NCBI RefSeq assembly: GCF_010993745.1
Contig: NZ_WOTN01000003.1
Span: forward strand, 1,426,001 to 1,490,000
Length of the DNA stretch: 64,000 nt
Source of the DNA: Fodinicola acaciae
GTDB lineage: Bacteria > Actinomycetota > Actinomycetes > Mycobacteriales > HKI-0501
Direction of reading: 5' to 3'
Each line of letters begins with the position of its first letter. The stretch's first letter is position 1. The translations under genes and the position numbers were made by a program. Below the pieces are notes generated by a model. It did no database searches. It saw only the letters and a list, made by a program, of their open reading frames with translations, and was not told where the DNA came from. Shown here piece after piece: positions 34,803 to 42,693 of the stretch.

Positions 34803-35146
34803 GTGTAGAGCTGTCTGTCGTACGTATTGAGCTGCACCCACACACCATCGGGATCCTGAACGCGCAGCGACTCGCCGAAACCCTCGTCGATCACCGGTCC
34901 CGGCTCGAATCCGGCCTCTCGCAGCCGCGTTGCGACGTCCTCCAGCGACTCACTCACTTCGAAGGCCAGCTCGCATCGGCCCACCTCCTCACCGGAGGAA
35001 CGGTGGATCGCCAGCATGCCGCCATCCGCGGACAACTCGATCCACCCGCCAGGACGTGACACCGCCCCCATCCGCAGGCCGAGCACCCGATAGAACCGGG
35101 TCATGGCCGAGACATCCGAGGTGTAGCGGATCGGCACCACTCTCAT
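34799..35146 (-). CDS. VOC-family (glyoxalase/bleomycin-resistance) protein
   Basis: 115 residues, two beta-alpha-beta-beta-beta modules: RVVPIRYTSDVSAMTRFYRVLGL and ...GFGESLRVQDPDGVWVQLNTYD, the last being the usual metal-side edge. The family includes dioxygenases, glyoxalase I and drug-binding resistance proteins. Coupled by 4-bp overlaps both to the RHH gene upstream and to the MFS gene downstream, which points to a resistance function. Confidence 0.88.
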   Translation of the reverse strand: MRVVPIRYTSDVSAMTRFYRVLGLRMGAVSRPGGWIELSADGGMLAIHRSSGEEVGRCELAFEVSESLEDVATRLREAGFEPGPVIDEGFGESLRVQDPDGVWVQLNTYDRQLYT

Positions 35147-35313
35147 CGCGATCGTTCCTCACTCGTAGCGCCGCTTCGTCGCAAGTGGTCCTCGAGCACC
35201 CGCTCGACGAACGACGACAGCGACTCGTCGGCGTCGACAGAGGCGTGCTTCACCCGCCTGATGAGCTCGGTCGGCAGGTAGACGCTGAACTGCCGCTTGG
35301 GACTTTCCGGCAT
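35143..35313 (-). CDS. Ribbon-helix-helix (CopG/ParD-like) small protein
   Basis: 56 residues: MPESPKRQFSVYLPTELIRR then VKHASVDADESLSSFVERVL. The short beta strand (RQFSVYLP) followed by two helices is the RHH DNA-binding fold. Its stop overlaps the VOC start (ATGA). It is the first gene of the VOC-MFS operon and probably its autorepressor, rather than an antitoxin, as no toxin gene adjoins. Confidence 0.8.
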   Translation of the reverse strand: MPESPKRQFSVYLPTELIRRVKHASVDADESLSSFVERVLEDHLRRSGATSEERSR

Positions 35314-35497
35314 GCCAAGATGCTAGCAAATGAACATGCCCGCCTAAAGGTATGGCCCGCCTCCAACAGACTCGGCCACCGCCTGTGGCCTGGAAGGGCG
35401 GCGCCGCCGCGGGAGGCGGGAACCATTCGTCAGGGCGGCAAGTGCCGGAGCGCACGCGACTCTCGCCGCCGCCCGCCTCAGATCCGGCGAAGCACTA
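35314..35497. other. Short intergenic stretch
   Basis: Between the RHH start and the left end of the insertion sequence; holds the presumed RHH-operon promoter, not clearly identifiable. Confidence 0.4.
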
Positions 35498-36509
35498 GGG
35501 CGTGTTTCCAAACCCTCGGCGCTGTTTTCGGGCATGCTGGGGTGATGGTGTTTAGGCAGGAGATTTCGGACGAGTCGTGGGCTTTGTTGGAGCCGTTTTT
35601 TCCGAAGTGGAAGGGGAATGGTCGGCCGATCTCGGATATGCGGCGGGTGGTGGAGGGGATCGCGTGGCGGTTTCGGACCGGGGCGCCGTGGCGGGATATG
35701 CCGGAGCGTTTCGGGCACTGGAACACGATTTATGGCTGGTTCTGGGACTGGTCGAAAGACGGTACCTGGGATCGAGTGCTGCAGGAGGTGCGGAAACAGG
35801 CCGCCAGCGCTGGTGACCTGGAGTGGGTGGTGTCGGTGGACGGGTCGATCGTGCGTGTCCATCAGCACGGCGCAACCCTCGCGCGCGACACGAGTGACGC
35901 AGGTGACCACACAGGGGGCTCTACAGGGGGCTCTACAGGGGGCTCTACAGGGGGCTCTGTCGAATTACAAGAAAACCCGCGACCCCGGACCAGGTGAACC
36001 GGCCGGTCACGGAATCGGTAAGTCCAGGGGTGGCCTGACGACGAAGTTCCACGTCGCGGCCGACCTCAAGCAGCGACCGTTGGGGCTGGTGGTCACCGGC
36101 GGACACGCCGCGGACTCCACGTTCATGCACGTGGTACTGGAGACCATCAGCATCTCCAATGGCCGGCCCGGCCGGCCGCGGACCAGGCCGGACCGGGTGA
36201 TCGCCGACAAGGCGTACACCGGCAAGCCGTGCCGCGACTACCTGGCCCGGCGCGGCATCAAAGCCACCATCCCCGAACGTGGGGACCAAAAACGTGGTCG
36301 CGCCAACCGCGGGTCCGCCGGCGGCCGACCTCGCACTTTCGATCCAGAAATCTACAAAGGCCGCAACGTCGTGGAACGCTGCAACAACAAACTCAAACAA
36401 TGGCGCGGCATCGCCATGAGAACAGACAAAACCGCACGCAGCTACCTCGCCGGACTCACCCTCGCCGCCACGCTCATCTGGACCAAATCACTAGTTTAGA
36501 AACACGGCC
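35498..36509 (+). mobile_element. IS5-family (IS427-like group) insertion sequence
   Basis: Terminal inverted repeats GGGCGTGTTTCCAAAC (35498) and GTTTAGAAACACGGCC (ending 36509) match at 14 of 16 positions, and the element is flanked by TA on both sides (35496-35497 and 36510-36511), a 2-bp target duplication. About 1012 bp with one transposase gene in two frames. Inserted between the RHH promoter region and the cobalamin-binding protein gene. Confidence 0.88.
35545..36499 (+). CDS. IS5-family DDE transposase in two overlapping frames
   Basis: Frame one (35545-35997) encodes the N-terminal HTH-like part (FRQEISDESWALLEPFFPKW, WRFRTGAPWRDMPERFG) and the first catalytic Asp in VVSVDGSIVRVHQHG. 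Frame two carries SRGGLTTKFHVAADLKQRPL, the second Asp in RVIADKAYTGKP and the catalytic Glu in VVERCNNKLKQWRGIAMR, up to 36499. The frames meet near four copies of a 12-bp unit (GGGGGCTCTACA, 35914-35961) and a CAAGAAAACCC sequence. Either programmed frameshifting or an inactivating shift; the rest of the element is intact. Confidence 0.85.
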
Positions 36510-36571
36510 TAGGTCACCGGTCTGTCGTAGGCGCGGCGGACTCTGGAGTCGGGGACCAAAGTCCGGCGGCC

Positions 36572-37291
36572 TCACAGCCGTACGCCCAGACCGTCCCGTT
36601 CCGCGCGCGCCGGATCGTGCAACACGGCCGCGAGGATCGCGGCGCCGTCGACCACCCGCGGCCCCGGCCGGTTGAAGTACGCCGGCCCGTCCAGCACCCA
36701 CACCGCCGGCAGCTCGCAGAAACCCGGCAGCCGCGTCAGCGACGACAGCTCGGTGAGCGTACGACGCGGCGGAAACCCGCACGGCATCAGCAAAACCACG
36801 TCCGGCCGCGCCTCGACTACGGCCGCCCGTTCGATCGCCGACGTGTGCTCACCAGCCGCGGCCAGCAACGGCTCGCCACCGGCGTACCGGATCTGCTCCG
36901 GCACCCAGTGCCCGGCTGGCCACACCGGATCCAGCCACTCGATCGCCACCACCCGCGGCCGCGACAACCCCGCGACCCGCACCGCCGCGGAAACGCGCTC
37001 GTACGAGAGCGCACACACATCGCAAAGATCCTGCGTAAGTACGACATCAGGCCGAAGCGCGGCCAGCAACGAGGCATCCAACTGATGGATCGACGACCCT
37101 TGATGAGCGGCCGCCGCGGAGATCTCCCGGCTCGCCATCCGGTCCTGGTCGATCAAGCTCGACGTCACGATCGGTACGGACGCGACCGCGGCCCGCCAGT
37201 CGCACTCGTGCGTACGCCCGACCAACTCCGGCAAGCGCTCCAGTACGGCCACGAAGTCGGTCGCCGCAGGCAGCAGAGAGACAATACGCAC
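36572..37291 (-). CDS. BtuF-like cobalamin/vitamin-binding protein without signal peptide
   Basis: About 239 residues from GTG 37291 ([20 protein letters not shown]); a GTG at 37309 is also possible. The sequence [20 protein letters not shown] and [17 protein letters not shown] follow the periplasmic-binding fold of BtuF/FhuD-type proteins, but there is no signal peptide or lipobox. Cytoplasmic 'cobalamin-binding protein' members of this kind are common in actinobacteria and their role is not established. Confidence 0.8.
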   Translation of the reverse strand: MRIVSLLPAATDFVAVLERLPELVGRTHECDWRAAVASVPIVTSSLIDQDRMASREISAAAAHQGSSIHQLDASLLAALRPDVVLTQDLCDVCALSYERVSAAVRVAGLSRPRVVAIEWLDPVWPAGHWVPEQIRYAGGEPLLAAAGEHTSAIERAAVVEARPDVVLLMPCGFPPRRTLTELSSLTRLPGFCELPAVWVLDGPAYFNRPGPRVVDGAAILAAVLHDPARAERDGLGVRL

Positions 37292-37358
37292 GACTAATTT
37301 GTAACCCACTCTTCGCGTGCGTTCGTCTCCCTATTGCCGAAAAGACGTGGGGAGTCCG

Positions 37359-37490
37359 GTGATCGACAGGCTGGAGGAGCTGTTCCGGGTGGGCCATCAG
37401 CGCCTGGTACTCATCAACGTCGCCATCGTCAAGGCACGGCTGCAGCGTGCCGCAGCACCTGCGCCGGATGAGCACGAATCCGGTCAGTAA
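37359..37490 (+). CDS. Small 43-residue hypothetical protein
   Basis: GTG 37359 has a near-ideal ribosome site (GGGGAG, 4 bases away) and the frame keeps strong G/C third-position bias: VIDRLEELFRVGHQRLVLIN, then VAIVKARLQRAAAPAPDEHE, stop TAA. Mostly a single amphipathic helix. No family recognised. Confidence 0.55.
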   Translation: MIDRLEELFRVGHQRLVLINVAIVKARLQRAAAPAPDEHESGQ

Positions 37491-37533
37491 ATTGCCGATA
37501 CTGCCGCGGCGTAACGCACATTTCAATTCCCGT

Positions 37534-37827
37534 ATGAACGAACACGCGTCATCGGACCACAGCGGCGGCAGTAGCCTGGAAAACAGTTTCCTGCTCTCCC
37601 CAACCGAGCTGTCCGCCGCCACTATCCCTGGGTGGGCCGCGATTGGCATCGTCTTCGCCTGGATCGTCGCTGGCGACCTGGTCGGGCGCTGGCAGGGTAT
37701 TCTCGCGAGTTCAGCGTATCCGTGTCTGTCTCTCGCGTGTGCGCCTCGCTATGTCCTACACGGCTGGTCGACACCACCGCCGACGCAGATCACCGGAGCT
37801 GACGTTCGGGCCTCACAGTATCGTTGA
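37534..37827 (+). CDS. Doubtful small membrane protein
   Basis: ATG 37534: MNEHASSDHSGGSSLENSFL followed by one hydrophobic segment (AAIGIVFAWIVAGDLVG). Codon bias is good for about 60 codons and then fades. There is no ribosome site, and the end overlaps the convergent lipoprotein gene. Included with low confidence; otherwise 37491-37748 is empty. Confidence 0.2.
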   Translation: MNEHASSDHSGGSSLENSFLLSPTELSAATIPGWAAIGIVFAWIVAGDLVGRWQGILASSAYPCLSLACAPRYVLHGWSTPPPTQITGADVRASQYR

Positions 37828-38267
37828 ACGCCGCCACGACTGGTCGCCGGTTTGGCATAGACGCCGGTGATTTCGGCACCCGCGATCGCCAAACCGGAAA
37901 CTCCGCTCTCTCGTACGAGCGTCGCCATCCCCTGCGCGTCGGTGACGGAAGATCCGATGATTCGACCTTCGGGTACGCCTTGTCCTCTCGCTTCAACGAA
38001 AAACGTCACTTCATTTCCGGGCAGCGCAGTGCCTCCGTCAGAGACCTTGGCGAGGAGAGTGACCGGCGCATGGATATTAACGACGCGCACGGTCGGTACA
38101 GAAACCGTGAGCGTTGTGCACCTGGAACAGCCGGCGACCGCAACAGCTCCCGCGACGGTCACGGTCGCCGCGGTGAAGACGGCTCCGCAGAGGACGAACA
38201 TCCGACGACAACTGGCAATGAGAGACACCGCAGCGCGCGCGAGAGGCATACGTATGCGACCAGGCAT
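37749..38267 (-). CDS. Secreted lipoprotein with one bacterial Ig-like (Big_1) domain
   Basis: 172 residues from ATG 38267 (GTG directly before it possible); AAAGGA lies about 14 bases upstream. A long signal peptide ends in a lipobox-like AVAGC. The mature part has VNIHAPVTLLAKVSDGGTAL, PGNEVTFFVEARGQG and VTDAQGMATLVRE, the pattern of invasin/intimin-type Ig-like repeats. Probably an extracellular membrane-anchored protein. No partner genes recognised. Confidence 0.7.
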   Translation of the reverse strand: MPGRIRMPLARAAVSLIASCRRMFVLCGAVFTAATVTVAGAVAVAGCSRCTTLTVSVPTVRVVNIHAPVTLLAKVSDGGTALPGNEVTFFVEARGQGVPEGRIIGSSVTDAQGMATLVRESGVSGLAIAGAEITGVYAKPATSRGGVQRYCEARTSAPVICVGGGVDQPCRT

Positions 38268-38460
38268 CACGAACAACAGGCATCCTTTCGCTGTCGTGGA
38301 AACGATAGAATCGCCATGCGGTCGCCGCAATACGCACAAGTACGCAACCCTGCACTGGCACTCCCACCGAGTTGGCACTCGAGCCAGTCACAGGCGCGTC
38401 GAGACGACGGATACTCCGCGACGTGATATATGCTGCCGGAGCCCGTGTGGCACGTTGGGG

Positions 38461-39360
38461 TCAACCGGTCGTCGGCGGTTTTCCTTCCAGGTCGAGGGTT
38501 CCTCGGGCCATGATGGTGGTGTGACCGCCGACGCTGGTACGGATGAGTTGCCCGTTTTCCTTCTCCGCGGTGCATTCGATGAAGCTCGAGCGGCCCATTC
38601 GGACACCTTGGTTGATCTGGACGCGGTAACTGCCGGTCGGTTCGGGTGCGTGGACGGCCAGGTGCGCGACGAGTCCGGCGGCGGCCGATCCGGTGGCCGG
38701 GTCCTCCGCGATGCCGAATGCCGGAACGAACGCGCGGGCATAAATGGACGCGCCGTCGCGAAGCTCGCCGGCGAAGAAGTAGAGATTCGGCGACCAGCGG
38801 TTGGCCAACTCGGCGTTCCAAGTCGCCTGGTCGAGAAAAGCGGCGTCGACGGAGTCGATGCTGTCGAGGTGGACGTAGCAGAACGGCAGCCCGACGCTGC
38901 CGTACCAACATCCCCGGAGCTGTTTTTCGTCCAGGGAAAGCGAGGCGGCGATGGCTTGACGCGGTGGCTGTTCGTACGGCGCCTCGAATGCTGTCGTGGC
39001 GATCAGGCGGCTGAAGGTGCCAGCGGTCTCGACGGTGACCGGTCCGACTCCTTCTTCGAGTACGAATGATTGTCCGGGTTCCACCGGGACGTGGCCGTCG
39101 GCGGCCAGCACCGAGGCCGTTCCCACCGTCGGATGGCCGGCGAAGGGAAGTTCCTGGGTCGGCGTGAAAATGCGTACCTGGCGGGTGTGGCACGGGTCCC
39201 GTGGAGGCAGGACGAACGTGGTCTCGGAGAAGCCGAACTCATTGGCCAGGCTCTGCATCAACCGCTCGGACAGCCCGCGTGCGTCCGGAATGACGGCGAG
39301 CTGATTGCCCCCGAACGCCTCCTGCGCGAAGACGTCGGCGATGACGAACTCGTATCTCAT
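38461..39360 (-). CDS. PhzF-family isomerase
   Basis: 299 residues. NQLAVIPDARGL, GFSETTFVL (catalytic Glu46), RIFTPTQELPFAGHPTVGTA and EDPATGSAAAGLVAHL are the PhzF fold's conserved segments. PhzF-like proteins isomerise or epimerise small acids; only some make phenazines, and no phenazine genes are here. Last gene of a MarR-RidA-PhzF operon. Confidence 0.92.
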   Translation of the reverse strand: MRYEFVIADVFAQEAFGGNQLAVIPDARGLSERLMQSLANEFGFSETTFVLPPRDPCHTRQVRIFTPTQELPFAGHPTVGTASVLAADGHVPVEPGQSFVLEEGVGPVTVETAGTFSRLIATTAFEAPYEQPPRQAIAASLSLDEKQLRGCWYGSVGLPFCYVHLDSIDSVDAAFLDQATWNAELANRWSPNLYFFAGELRDGASIYARAFVPAFGIAEDPATGSAAAGLVAHLAVHAPEPTGSYRVQINQGVRMGRSSFIECTAEKENGQLIRTSVGGHTTIMARGTLDLEGKPPTTG

Positions 39361-39374
39361 CGTGTACGCCTTCC

Positions 39375-39755
39375 TTATCCAACGATCGCGTCGATCTCGA
39401 CCGCCGCACCCAACGGCAGCGCCGCGACGGCGATCGCCGTACGGGCCGGACAGGGGCTGGTGAAGTGGCGTTCGTACACCTCGTTCACGGCCCGGAAATC
39501 GGCCATGTCGGTCAGGTACACCCCGACGCGTACGACGTCGTCGAGGCTCTTTCCCGCGGCCTCCAACACAGCCGTCAGATTGCGGAATATTTGTTCGGCC
39601 TGGCCGGCCGTGTCCGTGTCGATCAGTGCTCCGGAGGCGGGATCCTGCGCGATCTGGCCGCTCAGAAAGGTGAATCCGTTGGATTGCACCGCCGCCGAGA
39701 ACGGACCCGCCGGCGCGGCGATCTTCCCAGTTGTCACGACCTGTCGTGTCATCAT
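39375..39755 (-). CDS. RidA-family (YjgF) protein
   Basis: 126 residues: VVTTGKIAAPAGPFSAAVQS, FLSGQIAQDPASG, VVRVGVYLTDMADFRAVNEV, PARTAIAVAALPLGAAVEID. The conserved Arg of the active site is in CPARTAI. RidA hydrolyses reactive enamines or imines from amino-acid metabolism. The ATG overlaps the MarR stop (ATGA); 14 bases separate it from the PhzF gene. Confidence 0.9.
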   Translation of the reverse strand: MMTRQVVTTGKIAAPAGPFSAAVQSNGFTFLSGQIAQDPASGALIDTDTAGQAEQIFRNLTAVLEAAGKSLDDVVRVGVYLTDMADFRAVNEVYERHFTSPCPARTAIAVAALPLGAAVEIDAIVG

Positions 39756-40204
39756 TTTGCTCCCGTGGCCGAAGATGCGAGTTTTTCCGATTCCCGGAGC
39801 AGCGCGCGCAACCGCTCCAGCAGGTCCTCCGTGTCATCGATCCCCAGCGCGTTGCGCAGCCGGTCCTGCGCGGTCTGCCACGACGTACGCGCATCGATCA
39901 GGCGGCGTTTGCCGACCGATGACAGCTTCACCATTCGCCGGCGCCGGTCGGTGCCGGCTTCGGTCGCCAACAGTCCGGCCGTCACCAACGCGTCGACCTC
40001 CCGTGAGCAGGTCGTACGCTCCATTGCCAGGCGCGCGGCGAGGTCGCTGATGGTAAACGGCCCCTCCGCGTCGACACGGGACAGGATCGAATAGCCGACC
40101 TGCCGCAAACCCGAGCCGCCAAGCGCACGGTCGTAGAGGCGTGCGACCGACCTGGTGGCCATCCGCAAAGTCGTACAGACGCAGGGTGTCTCCACAGGTT
40201 CCAT
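39752..40204 (-). CDS. MarR-family transcriptional regulator
   Basis: 150 residues with a winged helix: GYSILSRVDAEGPFTISDLA, ARLAMERTTCSREVDALVTA, GLLATEAGTDRRRRMVKLSS. Two cysteines near the recognition helix and start (CVCTTLR, TTCSRE) might be redox-sensitive. It is the first gene of the operon with RidA and PhzF, and lies directly beside a long palindrome at 40206-40229. Confidence 0.9.
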   Translation of the reverse strand: MEPVETPCVCTTLRMATRSVARLYDRALGGSGLRQVGYSILSRVDAEGPFTISDLAARLAMERTTCSREVDALVTAGLLATEAGTDRRRRMVKLSSVGKRRLIDARTSWQTAQDRLRNALGIDDTEDLLERLRALLRESEKLASSATGAK

Positions 40205-40205
40205 T

Positions 40206-40229
40206 CAATGAGTGTATATACACTCATTG
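40206..40229. promoter_or_regulatory. 24-bp perfect palindrome, MarR operator
   Basis: CAATGAGTGTAT followed by its exact reverse complement ATACACTCATTG, starting 2 bases upstream of the MarR start codon. Its place and symmetry make it the obvious binding site for autorepression of the MarR-RidA-PhzF operon. Confidence 0.88.
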
Positions 40230-40521
40230 GCCTGTCAAGCCGTCGACCGACAGTGATCCGTCCCTCGCCGAGCAGCGCTCGTGGCCGATGGGCGTCCGAA
40301 CACGTTCGGCTCGTTCGAAGAACGTACGGCCAGAAGATCCCACCCTCGAAGCCGACGATGTCCTCGAGCGAATCGCCGTCCACGGTGAACTGATGACTGG
40401 AGCGGTGCGCTTTCGCAACATCTGTACATGGGTACGAGAAAGCGGCCTGATAAGAATACCCCGGCTCCGGACAATCGACCGGTGATCGTTTGCGATTGAT
40501 GGCAGCAGGAAGACGAGGTAC
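40230..40521. other. Intergenic stretch at the edge of the accessory region
   Basis: No supported gene. Minus-strand frames here lack ribosome sites and homologous-looking sequence. Confidence 0.5.
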
Positions 40522-40734
40522 GTGACCTGCTCGGCGATCCCCATCTATCGGATGTGCGACGAGAAGACAAGACGCGTATTCATCGACGCGGCATTCACCA
40601 AGCTGTGGATCGACATCGACCCAGAACACAAGATGTCGACCGTAGCCGAGGACGAACTCGCCGCGCCATTCGCGCCACTGATCAACGAGACGCGCCGCAT
40701 CACACATCCACGCGGCCGACCCAGCCCTAGGTAG
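40522..40734 (+). pseudogene. Serine recombinase, C-terminal remnant
   Basis: DEKTRRVFIDAAFTKLWIDI and AEDELAAPFAPLI resemble the end of large serine recombinases (pattern 'TRR.FNQAFFTK.YID...AEPF..L'). The catalytic N-terminal and zinc parts are absent, so this is a remnant of an older integrated element. Confidence 0.5.
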
Positions 40735-40818
40735 TCCGGAGCCAGACCCAAACCGGACCTGGCTCCACGCCACCTTGGCGCATCACCCAACTCAGGGTCC
40801 CGAGTTTGAGTAACACAC

Positions 40819-41037
40819 GCATGGAGGACCTGATGCGCGCCTATTCGCACCCGGACGCCAGGAAACAAACCGCCGCAAACGCGCTCGACGCAACCACAGC
40901 TGGGGGTCCGGGGGCTTGCCCCGGCCGGGGTCTGGGGGCTGGGCCCCCAGGACGATGGCGGAACAAGAACGGCTCGCGCTCTCCGCGAGCACGAGCCTCC
41001 TACTTGTGGACCTGATGGCCGCTTATTCGCACCCGGA
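40819..41037 (+). repeat. Imperfect direct repeat around a GC-rich block
   Basis: GACCTGATGCGCGCCTATTC at 40827 and GACCTGATGGCCGCTTATTC at 41010, both followed by GCACCCGGAC, are two copies of one coding segment about 183 bases apart. Between them lies a G/C-rich block with several short inverted repeats (around 40905-40952). Suggests an insertion or duplication. Confidence 0.65.
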
Positions 41038-41305
41038 CCTTCTGGTGGATATGCGGAAGATACGGCTGACGGTGCAGCAGGGTGACGAGCTTCCGGAAGC
41101 GCAAGTGCTCGATGGGCAAGTCGGTGAGGAGGCACGTCACCGGCTGGCTGACCGCTTGAGTGAGGCCGAGGTGCGGCAGCTGGTCGCGCGGTTTGAGGCT
41201 GGCGAGACGCGGGCGGCGCTGGGTCAGGCGTACGGCGTGAGTGTCAGCAGCGTCGGGCGGCTACTTCGACGACAGCGAGACGGCAACCTCCTCAAGGTCC
41301 GCTAA
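40955..41305 (+). CDS. HTH protein, possibly recombinase-associated
   Basis: 116 residues from ATG 40955. The C-terminal part RLSEAEVRQLVARFEAGETRAALGQAYGVSVSSVGRLLRR is a Hin/resolvase-type helix-turn-helix. The N-terminal half (LMAAYSHPDLLVDMRKIRLT) has no recognised fold. Probably regulatory or a fragment of a recombinase system. It lies directly after the duplicated segment. Confidence 0.55.
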   Translation: MAEQERLALSASTSLLLVDLMAAYSHPDLLVDMRKIRLTVQQGDELPEAQVLDGQVGEEARHRLADRLSEAEVRQLVARFEAGETRAALGQAYGVSVSSVGRLLRRQRDGNLLKVR

Positions 41306-41330
41306 CGGCCCTGACGTGCGCGAACGGCTT

Positions 41331-41364
41331 AATTACAAGCGTGTGCTACAGTGCTGCTGTAATT
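41331..41364. promoter_or_regulatory. Inverted repeat upstream of the MerR-like gene
   Basis: AATTACA and TGTAATT (41331-41337, 41358-41364) with 20 bases between, inside an AT-rich promoter-like stretch ahead of the gene at 41384. Confidence 0.45.
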
Positions 41365-41383
41365 GACTGCAGTGAAGGTGATC

Positions 41384-42115
41384 ATGGTGGCCATCTCAGG
41401 TGACTTCATGGAGTTCATCGCGCTGGAGTCTGGTGAGCCTGAGTTGGTGACCAAGTCCGAACTAATCGCCAAGGTCAGGGCAGCCGGGTACTCCGTCAGC
41501 GACCGACAGCTGACGTTCTATGTCACCGAGGGCATCTTGCCTCGCTCGATCCGCGTTGGGTCGCGGGCCGGCGCGTACCCGTCGGTCGTCGTGGAGCTGC
41601 TTACCTGGATTCTCCGCGCTCGGGACAGCGGCGTGCCGATCGAAACCCTCAAGGAGCTGCTGCCGGTTTGGAAGTTCCTGGTCCGTTCGCGGAAAGCCGA
41701 GGAGCTCAACCTCGCCGAGCTGGAGTATGTGGCACGGCAGCACGTCACCTCAATCGAAGGGGCGCTTACTGTCCCGCGGGTTGTCATGGACGTGCTCTTG
41801 CACCTCTGCGAGCAGTGCAGGGGGCAGGTACAAATCGTCGGCAAGGACGGTCAGCAAGTCCCAATGACCGGCTCCAATGTCACCGTGGGCTTTGCGATTG
41901 CCCGTATGCCGGATGACGACGTCGACGCCCCATCCAAGCCGCAATGGTTTGCATCGACACACATCAGCCTCGCCGGGACGTACGACTACGCGGCAGATCC
42001 CCGGACTGTGATCTTGGGCCTCAAGCCCAACGCCGAGCTTCCTCCTCCTCCTGTCGCTACATACAAGCACCAGGAGGATGAACCCGATATGCGTCGAGAG
42101 GAGCCCTCAAGGTAG
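41384..42115 (+). CDS. MerR-like DNA-binding protein of a mobile element
   Basis: 243 residues from ATG 41384, with GAAGGTG upstream. TKSELIAKVRAAGYSVSDRQLTFYVTEGILPRSIRVGSRAGAYPSVVVELL is a MerR-type winged helix placed about 15 residues from the start. The rest is a helical region and an uncharacterised C-terminal domain (LHLCEQCRGQVQIVGKDGQQ). Similar proteins occur on actinobacterial plasmids and integrated elements. Its target may be its own promoter repeat at 41331-41364. Confidence 0.65.
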   Translation: MVAISGDFMEFIALESGEPELVTKSELIAKVRAAGYSVSDRQLTFYVTEGILPRSIRVGSRAGAYPSVVVELLTWILRARDSGVPIETLKELLPVWKFLVRSRKAEELNLAELEYVARQHVTSIEGALTVPRVVMDVLLHLCEQCRGQVQIVGKDGQQVPMTGSNVTVGFAIARMPDDDVDAPSKPQWFASTHISLAGTYDYAADPRTVILGLKPNAELPPPPVATYKHQEDEPDMRREEPSR

Positions 42116-42257
42116 AGGCGAAGATGAAACGTCGTGGCGGGCATTGGCGTGCCCGCCACAACTGAGGGTCGCCTAAGCAAACCCCATCGAACAAGGTGCA
42201 GCTTACGACCCTCACCAGAAGTCAACAAGTTGGCCAAGCGTGAGGAGAAGAAAGCTC

Positions 42258-42539
42258 ATGGCCATCCGCATCACTGCCATTCGGCTGTCCGGTGGCACCA
42301 CACATCAGCACATCGTCCGTCTGTGGTGGGTCAACCCGTCCACCAGCGAGACCAGCAACAACTCGCGCGCCGAGATCGTCGCCTGGATCGAACAGAAGCA
42401 TGGGAAGGCGTACGTCGAAGACGCGTACAGCAAGCGTGCTGATGTCGGCGTCGTGACGCCGACACGCGGCGAGAAGTACCTCCGGACGCATGCCGACGGC
42501 ATATGGACGGACAATCTGCTGGCACTGCCGCAGCGGTAG
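42258..42539 (+). CDS. DUF3892 family protein
   Basis: 93 residues. The N-terminus MAIRITAIRLSGGTTHQHIV and the C-terminal GEKYLRTHADGIWTDNLLAL are typical of DUF3892, a small family of unknown function frequent on plasmids, phages and integrated elements. GAGGAG lies 13 bases upstream of ATG 42258. Soluble, cytoplasmic. Confidence 0.85.
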   Translation: MAIRITAIRLSGGTTHQHIVRLWWVNPSTSETSNNSRAEIVAWIEQKHGKAYVEDAYSKRADVGVVTPTRGEKYLRTHADGIWTDNLLALPQR

Positions 42540-42693
42540 GAACTGGCGGGCGGCCACACAGCGGGCCGCCCGCGCTTCCGAAGTGTAAAGCGACTTGTGC
42601 AAACGCTGTTAGGCAGAAATCGTCGGGCGACCCAGACCTCCAGCGTGACCTAAATAAGAAGCCTCAGCCGGCGCGGGGTGGGAACCTGGACCC

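Noticed and set aside
35914-35961. Four 12-bp units considered as a CRISPR or VNTR array
   Set aside because: Units are contiguous without spacers and lie within the transposase; no CRISPR-like array or cas gene was seen in the window.
40235-40570. Minus-strand frames upstream of the MarR operator
   Set aside because: No ribosome site or recognisable product; Ser/Arg-rich translation.
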